A stretch of 40,306 nt of DNA, taken from positions 1 through 40,306 of the forward strand of contig JANQPM010000008.1 in assembly GCA_028289465.1 (NCBI GenBank), in the 5' to 3' direction. The translations under genes and the position numbers were made by a program. This document shows, in pieces, positions 1 through 9,190 of the stretch. Each line of letters starts with the position of its first letter. Within the stretch, counting starts at the first letter, position 1. The stretch is from Lysobacterales bacterium. GTDB taxonomy: Bacteria > Pseudomonadota > Gammaproteobacteria > Xanthomonadales > SZUA-36. The notes below the pieces were generated by a model, which worked only from the letters and a program-made list of their open reading frames with translations, did not search any database and had not been told where the DNA came from.

Positions 1-2098
1 TTTTCCGGAAACTTTTACTGCCAAGTTCGGCATCAGCGGTGCGTACAACCCGAACGCGACCTTTGAGCAGGGGCTGGCCTATGATGGCGGCGGCCGCGAC
101 TGGACCGGTTACGATGACGGCTCCCGCGATCTGCCCGCAGTGCTGGCCGATGCGACGGCCGACGGCATGTTTCTGCGGCCGCGCTCGTTTACCAATCCGA
201 GCGGTCTCAGCCCGGACGAATTGGAAGTGCTGGGCGAAGCACTGGCCGAAAACAGTACTTACAACCTGTTCGATGAGCGGTTGGACCCGAACCTCGGCGT
301 TTCCGGGGCGCTGGGTAACTCGTTTTCGATCGGAGAAAGGCACCGCTTCGGTTTTCTGGGCGCGTTCAGCTATGGCAACAAATGGTCCAATCTGAGCGAA
401 ATCCGAAACACCTTCAAGGCATCTGACGCCGGCCTGCAGCGCGGCGATTCGGTGAGTGTACGCCGTACGGTGCAGAATATCGATTTCAGCGGTTTCCTGA
501 ACCTCGGCTATGAGTTCTCCGATGCGCACAAGCTGTCGCTGAACACCATGCTGCTGCGTCAGACTGAAAACGAAGCCAAGCAAACCGAAGGGCTGGAAGA
601 CAGCCAGATCGTACAGCGCACCGAGCTGCAATGGTTGGAAAGCGATCTGTTTTCCAACCAGTTCCTGGGCGAGCACCAGTTGCCCTTTCAGGACATCAAG
701 CTGGATTGGCAGTATACCGATGCCAAGGCCACGCGCAGCGAGCCGAATACACGGAGTTACCGCAGGGACGATGACGACGAAGACGGCGTTTTCGTCTACT
801 CCACCCGGGCCGACAGCAATTCGCAAACCTTTGGCGATCTGGAGGACAACCTGACCAGCTGGGGCCTGAATGTGTCGGTGCCGTTTACCTTCTCCAACGG
901 TGAGTTTTCGCTACTGGCCGGAATCAACGACATCGACCGGAATCGTGAAGCATCAATCAGAACCTTCAGCTTTTCCGGCAGAATTTTCGGCGATGTGGTG
1001 CTGCTGCCGCAGGACGAAGTCCTGGTGCCTGACAATATCGGTAACCGCCGGCTGCAATTGAGGGAATCTACTCAGCCGACCGATAACTACACGGCAAGCC
1101 AGAATATCGACTCCCGGTATCTGGGCGTGGATTTCGGCTGGAACGACAAATTCCGCGTGTCTGCGGGCCTAAGGGAGGAATCCAACCTGCAGGAAGTGGT
1201 GACCGCGGATCTGTCCAACCCGAATGCACCGCCGGTGCTGGGCACCATCGACCAGACCGACCGGCTGCCGTCGCTGGCACTGACCTGGCTGTACAGCGAG
1301 GCCGCCCAGTTGCGTTTCGGCTATGCCGAATCCTTGTCGCGGCCGGATTTCCGCGAACTGTCGCCAGCACCGTTCATCGACCCGGTGCTGGATATCATCA
1401 CGGTCGGCAATCCAGCACTGGAGACCACTAATATCAAGAACTACGATGTTCGCTGGGAATACTATTTCTCGCCCAGCGATACCCTGTCGCTGGCCGCGTT
1501 CTACAAGGAATTCGACAAGCCGATCGAGAAGACCTTCTCCTCCGGCGGCTCGGCCAAAATCGTCGTGCTGCAAAATGCGATCGCCGCCGAAGTGTTCGGC
1601 GTTGAGCTGGATTTTCATCGCGAACTCGGCTTCATGAACAATTACCGGTGGCTGGACAAGATCAAACTGGGGGATATCAACTGGGAACATTTCTATATCG
1701 CGGCGAACTATTCGCGGATTGAATCGACGGTCGATATCGATACCGCGCTGACCACCCAGACCAATGCCGAACGAGCGCTTCAGGGCCAGTCGCCGTACGT
1801 CGGTAATCTGCAGTTCGGCTACGACAACCCGGATAGCGAAACCGAGTGGACTTTTCTGTTCAATCAGTTCGGCGAGCGCATTTCCCAGGCTGGCGTCCAG
1901 GGTCAGCCGGACATCTTCGAACAACCGTTTCCGCAGATGGATTTTGTCTACAAACGGCAGTTTGGTGATGGCTGGAGCCTTGGCGTTAAGCTGAAAAATA
2001 TCCTCGATGCCGAGGTGGAATTCAAGCAGGGGAATGAGGTTACCCGGCGCTACGAAAAAGGCCGCGAGGCCAGCTTTGGTATCAGCCGTTCTTTTTAG
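1..2098 (+). CDS. TonB-dependent outer-membrane receptor, 5' end cut by window edge
   Basis: The frame is open from base 2 at the left edge, so the signal peptide and probably the plug domain lie outside; 698 codons are visible. The visible part reads as the beta-barrel of a TonB-dependent receptor. It has alternating aromatic/polar strands, the family-typical SLSRPDFRELSPAPF stretch, a GNPALETTNIKNYDVRWEYY stretch, and a C-terminal strand ending GISRSF with terminal Phe, the usual BAM recognition signature. Such receptors import a bound ligand across the outer membrane using TonB energy; the ligand cannot be told from this part. A secreted beta-helix protein follows 150 bp downstream on the same strand and may be a functional partner (inference). 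The internal GTG at 140 is not the true start. Confidence 0.93.
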   Translation, partial: FPETFTAKFGISGAYNPNATFEQGLAYDGGGRDWTGYDDGSRDLPAVLADATADGMFLRPRSFTNPSGLSPDELEVLGEALAENSTYNLFDERLDPNLGVSGALGNSFSIGERHRFGFLGAFSYGNKWSNLSEIRNTFKASDAGLQRGDSVSVRRTVQNIDFSGFLNLGYEFSDAHKLSLNTMLLRQTENEAKQTEGLEDSQIVQRTELQWLESDLFSNQFLGEHQLPFQDIKLDWQYTDAKATRSEPNTRSYRRDDDDEDGVFVYSTRADSNSQTFGDLEDNLTSWGLNVSVPFTFSNGEFSLLAGINDIDRNREASIRTFSFSGRIFGDVVLLPQDEVLVPDNIGNRRLQLRESTQPTDNYTASQNIDSRYLGVDFGWNDKFRVSAGLREESNLQEVVTADLSNPNAPPVLGTIDQTDRLPSLALTWLYSEAAQLRFGYAESLSRPDFRELSPAPFIDPVLDIITVGNPALETTNIKNYDVRWEYYFSPSDTLSLAAFYKEFDKPIEKTFSSGGSAKIVVLQNAIAAEVFGVELDFHRELGFMNNYRWLDKIKLGDINWEHFYIAANYSRIESTVDIDTALTTQTNAERALQGQSPYVGNLQFGYDNPDSETEWTFLFNQFGERISQAGVQGQPDIFEQPFPQMDFVYKRQFGDGWSLGVKLKNILDAEVEFKQGNEVTRRYEKGREASFGISRSF

Positions 2099-2248
2099 TT
2101 AATCCATTGTTCTTAAAGAGTTTTATTTTCGTAATATAAGCGAAATAATTCTGCAATAAATATCCCTTATCGTGTCGTTTTGTCTGCTGCCGAGCACCAG
2201 TGTGGACGGCTGCTTTACGGTTACAAAAGATATTCGGGAGACAAGCTA

Positions 2249-3979
2249 ATGAGACCTTCCAAGACATTTCTGTCGCTTTGCGCTATTGCCGGTGTTCTTA
2301 CAGTTGGCAATGCTAGTGCGGCGTTGAAATTAAGCGACGCTTTTGACGGCAATTACTTCAGCCCGAGCGAATCCGGCCGCGGTATTTCGGTGGACTATGT
2401 GCCATTTGCCGATGGGTCGGGATTCCTGTTCGGGGCGCTGTTTTCGTTCGATGCGGATAACAACCCGGCATGGCTGACCATTCAGGGTGCAATGCTTGAA
2501 CATGAATTCACTGCAAGCCTGGATGTGTTCCAGACTACCGGCGGCGCTTTCGGCTTTCCGTTCCCGGGTGTGAGCAATGCCAAGATCGGCACGGCGACCG
2601 TTACAGTCAATAGCTGCACCAGCATGAGCTTCGATATCGACATGGACGAAGGTTCGGGCTTTCCGGATGTGATGCTCGAAAACCTGACACCGGTCGCCGG
2701 CCTGACCAGCGACTGCGTCTATCTGGAAGAATTCCAGCAATGCCCGGATTTCGCGACTGCAATCCCGGGCATTGAGCGCGCCTGTGCACTGAATGGCGTA
2801 ATCACACAGGACATCACGCTGACCAATGAAACCACCTGGCTGCTGGACGGCCTGGTACGTATCGGCGACGACAACGAAAATTCCGCAACGGTGACCATCG
2901 AACCGGGTACCGTGCTGATCGGCGGGGGCGGTTCCGCAGACTATCTTTACATCAGTCCGGGTTCCAGAATCATCGCCAACGGTACGCCGAACAATCCGAT
3001 CGTACTGACCAGCGATCAGGATGGCTTCATTTCCGGCACCACGCCGAACCCGGGTGATGTCGGCGGCCTGGTGGTTTCCGGCAATGCGCCGTCCAATGCC
3101 TGCGAGACTGCGCCTTTCAACTGTTTTTCCGAATTCGATCAGACCCAGCGTTTCGGCGGCGATAATCCAAACGATTCCAGCGGTCAGATCAGCTACTTCC
3201 AGGTTCGTTACGCCGGTATCGAATTCCAGCCGAATGCAGAGGTGAACTCCTTCACCTTCCAGGGCGTTGGCGATGGCACGGTGGTACACCACCTGCAGGC
3301 ATTCCGCGGCCAGGATGACGGCGTTGAATTCTTCGGCGGCACCGTCAACGTCAATCACATAATCATCACCGAAGGCGGCGATGACGCAATCGACTGGGAT
3401 CTGGGCTGGAGCGGAAAAATGCAGTATGCGCTGGTCGTGGAAGGCACCGGCTTCGGTGAAGACAACGGCATCGAAGGCGCGAGCAACCCGGATGATTTCG
3501 ATGCGACGCCCCGCGCAACCCCGGTGGTGTCCAACTTCACCTTCATCGGTACCGGCGGTGACGGCATCGAGCTCAAGCAGGGTTCCGGCGGCCAGATCTG
3601 GAATTCCATTGTTACCGGTTTCACCGATGCCTGCATCAACTTCAAGGATGCCGCCACTTACACCGCGGCCGGCACACCTCAGTCGCCGTCCGGCACCACG
3701 GCTTTTGCCGGCGTGATTCTGAATTGTCCGAATAACTTCAAGGATGATGGCAGTGCGCCGTACGCGGTGCAGGATCTGTTCAATGCATCCTCCGGCAATG
3801 AACTGGCCGATCCGAAGTTGAACGGTTATCAGCCGACCGCCGATTCACCGGCGCTCGACGGTGGTCTGCGTGTAGAAGGCAGCGACTATTTCGACTTCAC
3901 CTCATACCGCGGTGCGTTCGACGGCAGCAAGGACTGGACAGCGGGCTGGACCCACCAGGTCTTGGGCGGCGGCAATTAG
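2249..3979 (+). CDS. Secreted right-handed beta-helix-like protein of unknown function
   Basis: 576 residues starting MRPSKTFLSLCAIAGVLT, with a clear Sec signal peptide ending near NASA. I chose this ATG because it begins the signal peptide and follows a GGGAG ribosome site (2236-2240). Residues about 25-155 form a domain with a YFSPSESGRGISVDY motif followed by FSFDADNNPAW. The rest is rich in short Gly/Asn/Ile/Val repeats (TVTIEPGTVLIGGGG, RIIANGTPNNPIVLTS), as in parallel beta-helix surface proteins. A few Cys pairs suggest disulfides and periplasmic or extracellular location. It lies just downstream of a TonB-dependent receptor and could be its surface partner (inference). Substrate or enzymatic activity is unknown; I see no catalytic motif. 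A strong terminator follows the stop. Confidence 0.85.
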   Translation: MRPSKTFLSLCAIAGVLTVGNASAALKLSDAFDGNYFSPSESGRGISVDYVPFADGSGFLFGALFSFDADNNPAWLTIQGAMLEHEFTASLDVFQTTGGAFGFPFPGVSNAKIGTATVTVNSCTSMSFDIDMDEGSGFPDVMLENLTPVAGLTSDCVYLEEFQQCPDFATAIPGIERACALNGVITQDITLTNETTWLLDGLVRIGDDNENSATVTIEPGTVLIGGGGSADYLYISPGSRIIANGTPNNPIVLTSDQDGFISGTTPNPGDVGGLVVSGNAPSNACETAPFNCFSEFDQTQRFGGDNPNDSSGQISYFQVRYAGIEFQPNAEVNSFTFQGVGDGTVVHHLQAFRGQDDGVEFFGGTVNVNHIIITEGGDDAIDWDLGWSGKMQYALVVEGTGFGEDNGIEGASNPDDFDATPRATPVVSNFTFIGTGGDGIELKQGSGGQIWNSIVTGFTDACINFKDAATYTAAGTPQSPSGTTAFAGVILNCPNNFKDDGSAPYAVQDLFNASSGNELADPKLNGYQPTADSPALDGGLRVEGSDYFDFTSYRGAFDGSKDWTAGWTHQVLGGGN

Positions 3980-4002
3980 CGAAAAGCCGCTATGGTCAAA
4001 AA

Positions 4003-4025
4003 GGCCGGCAGACGCCGGCCTTTTT
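4003..4025. terminator. Bidirectional intrinsic terminator between converging genes
   Basis: Perfect 7-bp stem GGCCGGC (4003-4009) and GCCGGCC (4014-4020) with a 4-nt loop. It is followed by five T on the plus strand and preceded by an A tract (3998-4002), so it can stop transcription from both the beta-helix gene (ends 3979) and the CpxP/Spy-like gene on the other strand (ends 4037). Confidence 0.9.
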
Positions 4026-4036
4026 GATTTCCGGCT

Positions 4037-4474
4037 TCAGCCGCGGCGCCTGCGACGCTCTTTGCGCGAAGATTTTCGCTCGGAACGCAGTTCATTGAAG
4101 ATCGCTTTCTGCTCCTCGGTCAGTACCGCGTAGATGGCATTGCGCGTCGTCGCCTTGACTTCGATCGATTCAGTCACCAACGCACCCTGAACCTGAGCCA
4201 GTTCGGAGACCGCCTGCGAATCGTAAGCCGACTGACGGGTTAGTTCCCGGATCGCCCGCCGGTTTTCTTTCATCTGCTGATGGATGGAACGCATACTGTC
4301 CCTCATTCCAGCCTGCAGGTCCGCGATTTTCTCGCTTTGCGCATCACTGAGGTCGAGTGCATCCTGCAGGTGCGCCAATCGATGCTGGTCTGACCCGAAG
4401 CGGTGGCCGAAGCCGGGCTGTGCCTGAACGGTACCAGCCGCCAGCAGGGCCGTTGCGATAATTATTCGTATCAT
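4037..4474 (-). CDS. CpxP/Spy-family periplasmic stress protein (LTxxQ)
   Basis: 145 residues with an N-terminal signal peptide (MIRIIIATALLAAGTVQA) and a highly charged helical body. Two LTxxQ-type motifs are present, LSDAQ at residues 42-46 and LTEEQ at 118-122, the hallmark of the CpxP/Spy family. These periplasmic chaperone-like dimers either damp CpxA signalling (CpxP) or protect unfolded proteins (Spy). It is divergent from a CpxR-CpxA pair, as in E. coli, with a perfect CpxR box between them, which favours a CpxP role. A good ribosome site AAGGAGA precedes the ATG. The tail is strongly basic (SSRKERRRRRG). Same-family alternatives are Spy or a zinc-resistance protein. Confidence 0.85.
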   Translation of the reverse strand: MIRIIIATALLAAGTVQAQPGFGHRFGSDQHRLAHLQDALDLSDAQSEKIADLQAGMRDSMRSIHQQMKENRRAIRELTRQSAYDSQAVSELAQVQGALVTESIEVKATTRNAIYAVLTEEQKAIFNELRSERKSSRKERRRRRG

Positions 4475-4551
4475 TGGATGGTCTCCTTGTCAGCTTGTAA
4501 GCAATGTACTCGATCTGACCGCCGGCCGTGGTATAAAAGCGTCAGTCGAAA

Positions 4552-4566
4552 GTAAAGATGGGTAAA
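4552..4566. promoter_or_regulatory. CpxR box GTAAA-N5-GTAAA
   Basis: The sequence GTAAAGATGGGTAAA is an exact match to the E. coli CpxR consensus, two GTAAA half-sites spaced by five bases. It sits in the 175-bp divergent region between the CpxP-like gene (start 4474, minus) and cpxR (start 4650, plus), about 80 bp from each. A TTTATAC-like -10 element for the minus-strand gene lies at roughly 4531-4540. The placement predicts CpxR activation of the cpxP-like gene and autoregulation of cpxRA. Confidence 0.85.
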
Positions 4567-4649
4567 GAACCGCCGCCGCTGCGAAAATTACAGCTGATCA
4601 GATATTTCCGGAGATTACAATTCGCGCTGAATCGAGACCTAAAGCCATA

Positions 4650-5333
4650 ATGGACAATCGAATACTGCTGGTCGATGACGATCAAGAACTGTGTGAATTG
4701 CTCACAGAATATCTGAGCGGCGAAGGGTTTTCCGTGCGCTATGTCAACGATGGCGAAACGGCGCTGGCCGACGTGTTCGGAAGCCCGCCTGATTTGCTGG
4801 TATTGGACGTGATGATGCCAAAACTCTCCGGTATCGATGTGCTGCGGGAAGTCCGCCGGAAAAGCCAGTTGCCGGTATTGATGTTGACCGCCCGCGGCGA
4901 GGAAACCGACCGCATCATCGGGTTGGAACTGGGTGCGGACGATTATCTGCCGAAACCGTGTAACCCGCGCGAACTGGCGGCCCGAATCAAGGCTATCCTG
5001 CGCCGAACGCGGACGATTGAAGCCGGGGACGTGCTGCGCAATGCGGACATCGAATTGTATTCCGGCAACCGGGAGGTTTTTCTGGCCGGCGAGCCGCTGG
5101 ATCTGACCAGCACGGAGTTTACCGTGTTGCTGACCCTGATGCGGCGGCAGGGCAGTGTGGTTCGAAAACGCGACCTGTATCTGAACGCGCTGGGCCGGGA
5201 ACCGGTACGCTACGATCGCAGCATCGATATGCATGTCAGCAATCTGCGCCGCAAACTCGGACCGGACGAGTCGGGTAACGACCGCATCGAAACGGTTCGC
5301 GGGATCGGCTATCAACTCAAGGTAGGGCGCTGA
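4650..5333 (+). CDS. cpxR: OmpR/PhoB-family response regulator, CpxR-like
   Basis: 227 residues. The receiver domain (1-115) has the acidic pair at D9-D11, phospho-acceptor D53 in LLVLDVMMP, and the conserved Lys in LPKPCNPREL. A C-terminal winged helix (about 130-227) ends RIETVRGIGYQLKVGR. CpxR binds GTAAA repeats and controls the response to envelope protein misfolding. The CpxR assignment rests on the cognate CpxA-like kinase immediately downstream (stop and start share one base, TGATG), the divergent CpxP/Spy-like gene, and the exact CpxR box upstream. By sequence alone an RstA-type regulator would be the alternative. Confidence 0.9.
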   Translation: MDNRILLVDDDQELCELLTEYLSGEGFSVRYVNDGETALADVFGSPPDLLVLDVMMPKLSGIDVLREVRRKSQLPVLMLTARGEETDRIIGLELGADDYLPKPCNPRELAARIKAILRRTRTIEAGDVLRNADIELYSGNREVFLAGEPLDLTSTEFTVLLTLMRRQGSVVRKRDLYLNALGREPVRYDRSIDMHVSNLRRKLGPDESGNDRIETVRGIGYQLKVGR

Positions 5334-6700
5334 TGCCAAGGCTGTTCTGGCGTATTTTCTTCACCCTGTGGCTGGCGATCATCGTGTTCACCGGCCTGAT
5401 GGGCGCTATCAGCGACCATATCGCACGCCAGGCCGGTGTCGGCCAGGCACTGGAAATGGTGCAGCAGCGTATCGGACAGCAGATGGCCCGCCTGGAGCGC
5501 GTGCTGCAGACCCAGGGCCCGGAATCGGCCAGGCGCAATCTGCGCCAGGTGCAGAACCGCTGGCGAAACCGGGTATTCATCGTCGATGCGGAAGGCCGGG
5601 AATTGCTTGGGCGCGAACGGCAGTTCAGGCGGGTGATGCGTCGATACCCGAAGCTGCGCAGCCGCGGGGTCGAAGTGACGACACCGCGTGACGGCAGGTA
5701 CCGGATATTTCTGGTGCCGGCGCTGCCGCCGAGAGCCCTGCTGTCCAATTCGCCGGCGGGAACCCTGGTGCGGCTCGGCCTGGCGGCGGCCCTGAGCGCG
5801 CTGGTCAGCTATTGGCTGGCTCGCTCGCTGGCTTCGCCGCTGGTCAGGCTGCGCCAGTCCAGCCGGCAACTGGCCGAGGGTAATCTGGCTGCCCGGGCAG
5901 GCCCCGATATCGCCCGCCGCCGGGACGAAATCGGCCTGCTGGCGCGGGATTTCGATGCGATGGCGGAACGGGTGGAACACCTTGATCGAAACCGCCGCCG
6001 GCTGTTGCGGGACGTTTCCCATGAACTGCGTTCTCCGCTGGCACGGCTGCAGGTCGCACTGGAGCTGGCCAGAGGCAAGGACCAGGGGGTGGTGGAAGCG
6101 GAACTGGACCGGATCGGCCTTGAATCGCACCGGCTGGAGGAATTGATCGACCAGGTACTGGACTTGATCCGGGATACCTCAGGCAAAACGGTTACGCACA
6201 AGGAACCGCTGGATATGGTCGAGCTGCTGGGCAGCATTGTCGAGCAGGTGAATTTTGAAGCGCAGACCGAAAACCACCGCGGCGTGATGTTGACAGCACC
6301 CCATCGCGTGCCGCTGACCGGCGATGCCGAACTTCTGTTAAGGGCGCTGGAGAACATCATCCGTAATGCGATGCGCTATACCGATCGGCAAAAAGGCGTT
6401 GACGTGAATGTCGACGCGAGCTCCACGCGGGTTCGAGTTGCGGTCCGGGACCATGGACCGGGTGTGCCGGCATCCGCGCTGCCGCATTTGTTCGAAGCCT
6501 TTTACCGGGTTCAGGAGGCGCGTGACCGGAACAGTGGCGGCTATGGTCTGGGCCTGGCCATCGCCGCGGCCGCGATCGCCCGCCACCACGGCAGCGTCAA
6601 CGCGGCCAATGTCGCGCCCCACGGCCTGCAGGTTACCGTCGAGTTACCGCTGGACGGCAAGCCGCGTCAGGCGCGCGGCAGCGGAAAGGCCAGTACCTGA
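5333..6700 (+). CDS. cpxA: Sensor histidine kinase, CpxA-like
   Basis: 455 residues, close to E. coli CpxA (457). Transmembrane segment 1 is at about 7-26, a periplasmic sensor follows (about 27-140), transmembrane segment 2 is at about 143-163, and HAMP at about 164-220. The dimerisation helix carries the H-box DVSHELRSPLARLQ with phosphorylated H230. The HATPase domain has N box ENIIRNAMRYT, G1 DHGPGVP and G2 GGYGLGLAIA. CpxA senses misfolded envelope proteins and phosphorylates CpxR. It is translationally coupled to cpxR. The 3' end overlaps the convergent epmA gene by 34 bp, so no terminator fits between them. Confidence 0.9.
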   Translation: MPRLFWRIFFTLWLAIIVFTGLMGAISDHIARQAGVGQALEMVQQRIGQQMARLERVLQTQGPESARRNLRQVQNRWRNRVFIVDAEGRELLGRERQFRRVMRRYPKLRSRGVEVTTPRDGRYRIFLVPALPPRALLSNSPAGTLVRLGLAAALSALVSYWLARSLASPLVRLRQSSRQLAEGNLAARAGPDIARRRDEIGLLARDFDAMAERVEHLDRNRRRLLRDVSHELRSPLARLQVALELARGKDQGVVEAELDRIGLESHRLEELIDQVLDLIRDTSGKTVTHKEPLDMVELLGSIVEQVNFEAQTENHRGVMLTAPHRVPLTGDAELLLRALENIIRNAMRYTDRQKGVDVNVDASSTRVRVAVRDHGPGVPASALPHLFEAFYRVQEARDRNSGGYGLGLAIAAAAIARHHGSVNAANVAPHGLQVTVELPLDGKPRQARGSGKAST

Positions 6701-7665
6701 TCGATATGTTCTGCGCCGATGATGACCGCCAGCAGGCGGTCTACGCCCAGCGCGACTCCGGCGCACTGCGGCAGGCCGGCCGCCAGTGCGGCCAGCAGCG
6801 CCCGGTCAACCGGCGGGCAGGTTCTGCCGGCAGCGTTGCGCGCTTTCAAATCGGCGTCGAAGCGCTGTTCCTGTTCGTCGGCATTGCGAAGCTCCTGATA
6901 GCCGTTGGCAACCTCCACCGGGCCCAGATACAGTTCGAAACGCCGCGCAACGCGCGGGTCGCGTTCGCTGATTTCCGCCAATGCCGCCTGCGCTGCCGGA
7001 TAGTCGTAGACAAAGGTGAGTGTGTCTGCCGGCAGGCGTGGCTGAATGTGCAGGCTTAAGATCAGATCCAGACAATCGCTGCTATCGAGCCCGTCGCTGT
7101 CCAGGCCAAGCCGCCGCGCGGCTCGGGTCAGCGCGACCGGGTCCGCGGTCAGTGGATCGATGCCGGTATATTGCTGAAACAGCGCGCGGTAAGTTAAACG
7201 TTGTTCGGCCCAGCCGTTCACCGCTTCGCCGCCAACCGCGCGCACCAGCGCACTGACTTCATCCATCAGACGGCGATACGACCAGCCGATCCGGTACCAC
7301 TCCAGCAGCGTAAATTCCGGGTTGTGCCAGCGGCCGCGTTCGCCGGCCCGGTAGACCCGGCCCAGTTCGTAGCAGTCGCCGACACCGGCGGCCAGCAGAC
7401 GCTTTAACGGATATTCGGGCGAGGTGCGCAGCCATAGCCCCGAATGGCTTAACGCTGATTCGTGCAGGCCTGAATCGCCTGACACCGGTTCGGCGCTTTG
7501 AAGACTGTCGATATGCCTGTCGGTATTGCCGAACTGCGACAGCGTAGGCGTTTCCACTTCGAGCACATTGCGGGCCTGAAAAAACGCACGGATATCGGCC
7601 AGCAGCCCGGCACGCCGCCGTATGACCGACCGGTCGGCCGCCGGCCGCCAGTCTTCAAACGCCAT
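6667..7665 (-). CDS. epmA: Elongation factor P (R)-beta-lysine ligase EpmA (PoxA/GenX)
   Basis: 332 residues, the usual size of EpmA. This is a class II lysyl-tRNA synthetase catalytic core without the anticodon-binding domain. Visible motifs are motif 1 (FFQARNVLEVETPTLSQFGN), motif 2 (LRTSPEYPLKRLLAAG... YRAGERGRWHNPEFTLLEWY) and motif 3 (GVALGVDRLLAVIIG). EpmA attaches (R)-beta-lysine to a conserved Lys of EF-P, helping ribosomes through polyproline stretches. The partners epmB (lysine 2,3-aminomutase) and efp are not in the window. It overlaps ppx by 11 bp, so it is probably the last gene of the pho-ppk-ppx transcript. It also overlaps the 3' end of cpxA on the opposite strand. Confidence 0.94.
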   Translation of the reverse strand: MAFEDWRPAADRSVIRRRAGLLADIRAFFQARNVLEVETPTLSQFGNTDRHIDSLQSAEPVSGDSGLHESALSHSGLWLRTSPEYPLKRLLAAGVGDCYELGRVYRAGERGRWHNPEFTLLEWYRIGWSYRRLMDEVSALVRAVGGEAVNGWAEQRLTYRALFQQYTGIDPLTADPVALTRAARRLGLDSDGLDSSDCLDLILSLHIQPRLPADTLTFVYDYPAAQAALAEISERDPRVARRFELYLGPVEVANGYQELRNADEQEQRFDADLKARNAAGRTCPPVDRALLAALAAGLPQCAGVALGVDRLLAVIIGAEHIDQVLAFPLPRA

Positions 7666-9190
7666 CGGCGATCAACTGGTCCGCCGCGGCGAGCTCGCTG
7701 GTCTGCATATCGAAATCCAGGCTTTTCAGTTGCTGTTTTTCCTGCTGCAGATCGTTCATGGTCAGCGGGTGGGTATTCATCCATGCAGCCGGAAAGAAGA
7801 AACTCAGCGACGGGGCTTCGAAAGTCACCATGAAATCCGGTATCGCGCGGTCGTCGCGGGTGCGGCATAGAATGACCGCGATTCGCAGCATCATCAGGAG
7901 TTGATCGAACGGTGCATACAGGCGCGGAGGAAGTTCGTCGCGCAGCCGGCCCGGCAGCGCGCGGCGATGGCCGCCGACCAGCCCGGCAAGGAACTGCTGT
8001 TCCTGGCGCGAGAAGCCGGCCATATCGGTATTGGCAACCAGATAGCCCGAGTGTTTCTGATAGCTGCTGTGGGCAATGCTCAGGCCGATTTCATGCAGCT
8101 GGCAGGCCCATTCGAGCAGGTCTCGGTGGGTGGCGTGCAAGTTAAACGGCTCTGCCAGTTGTTCGTATATCGCCAGCGTCGTGTCGCGTACCCGGGCCGC
8201 CTGACTGAAGTCGATCGCGTAGCGCCTTGCCAGCGCATCAACGGTTTTCTGGCGCGGGTCGCGATGTTCCAGCCGGCCCAGCAGATCGTACAGCACGCCT
8301 TCGCGCAGTGCGTACGGTGAGGAGCGAATGGCCTCGATACCGAGGTCCTCAAAGCAGGCGTCCAGGATGACCACGCCGCCGGCGAATACCGGTTTGCGGC
8401 GTTCGGTCAGGCCGTTGATCGAGATGTTGTCGATATGCCCGGCCGATAAGAGCTGTGCCCGGAGTTTCCCCAGCGCTTCTGCGGTAACCGCTTTTTCCGA
8501 CCAGCCGGCGCGAAAGCAGACCTCGTAGACCGCGCGAATGGTTCCCGAAGAACCGATTGCGGTCTCCCAGCCGGTTTGGCGGTAGAGCTGTAACAGTTCT
8601 TGCAGATCGGCACGCACCGCATTGCATGCTTCCCGCCAGCCTTTTTCGGTCAGTTGCCCGTCCGGAAAATATTTCTGCGTGACCGCGACACAGCCATACT
8701 GCAGGCTTTCCAGCAGCAAGGGTTTAACGCCTTCGCCAATAACCAGTTCAGTGCTGCCGCCGCCGATGTCGATCACCAGGCGTCGTCCGGGCTCGCCAGC
8801 CACGCCCTGTGATACTCCGGTATAGATCAGGCGTGCTTCTTCGCGGCCGTTGATGACTTCGATAGGACATCCCAGTGCGGTTTCGGCGACCACCAGAAAG
8901 GCCTGGGAGTTGCGCAGCCGTCGCAATGCCTGGGTGCCGACTGCACGAATATTGTCGTCTTCGATGCCGCGCAAGCGCTGGCCGAAGCGTGACAGGCAGC
9001 TCAGAACCCGGGTTTCCACATGGTCTGACAGGCGGCCGTCGTCGTCCACGCCTTCGGCCAGCCGAACCATCTCCTTGATGCGGTCGATAATACGCAGCTC
9101 GCCGTGCTCCAGCCGCGCAACGATCATATGAAAGCTGTTGCTGCCGAGATCGACAGCGGCATAAGTATTGGCCCGGTACTGCGGACTCAT
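7655..9190 (-). CDS. ppx: Exopolyphosphatase / Ppx-GppA phosphatase
   Basis: 511 residues, full length for the family. The actin-like ATPase fold is marked by AAVDLGSNSFHMIVARLEHG at the N-terminus, the phosphate loop VIDIGGGSTELVIGE, and a C-terminal HD-like helical region (WACQLHEIGLSIAHSSYQKH). Ppx removes terminal phosphate from polyphosphate; the relative GppA hydrolyses pppGpp. The position directly after ppk, with a 4-bp overlap (9187-9190), favours exopolyphosphatase. The pair makes and degrades polyphosphate and here appears to be under the same PhoB-controlled promoter as phoBR. Confidence 0.93.
   Translation of the reverse strand: MSPQYRANTYAAVDLGSNSFHMIVARLEHGELRIIDRIKEMVRLAEGVDDDGRLSDHVETRVLSCLSRFGQRLRGIEDDNIRAVGTQALRRLRNSQAFLVVAETALGCPIEVINGREEARLIYTGVSQGVAGEPGRRLVIDIGGGSTELVIGEGVKPLLLESLQYGCVAVTQKYFPDGQLTEKGWREACNAVRADLQELLQLYRQTGWETAIGSSGTIRAVYEVCFRAGWSEKAVTAEALGKLRAQLLSAGHIDNISINGLTERRKPVFAGGVVILDACFEDLGIEAIRSSPYALREGVLYDLLGRLEHRDPRQKTVDALARRYAIDFSQAARVRDTTLAIYEQLAEPFNLHATHRDLLEWACQLHEIGLSIAHSSYQKHSGYLVANTDMAGFSRQEQQFLAGLVGGHRRALPGRLRDELPPRLYAPFDQLLMMLRIAVILCRTRDDRAIPDFMVTFEAPSLSFFFPAAWMNTHPLTMNDLQQEKQQLKSLDFDMQTSELAAADQLIADGV

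Noticed and set aside
2330..3358. 342-codon minus-strand open frame
   Set aside because: Antisense shadow of the beta-helix gene, with no ribosome site or family signature.
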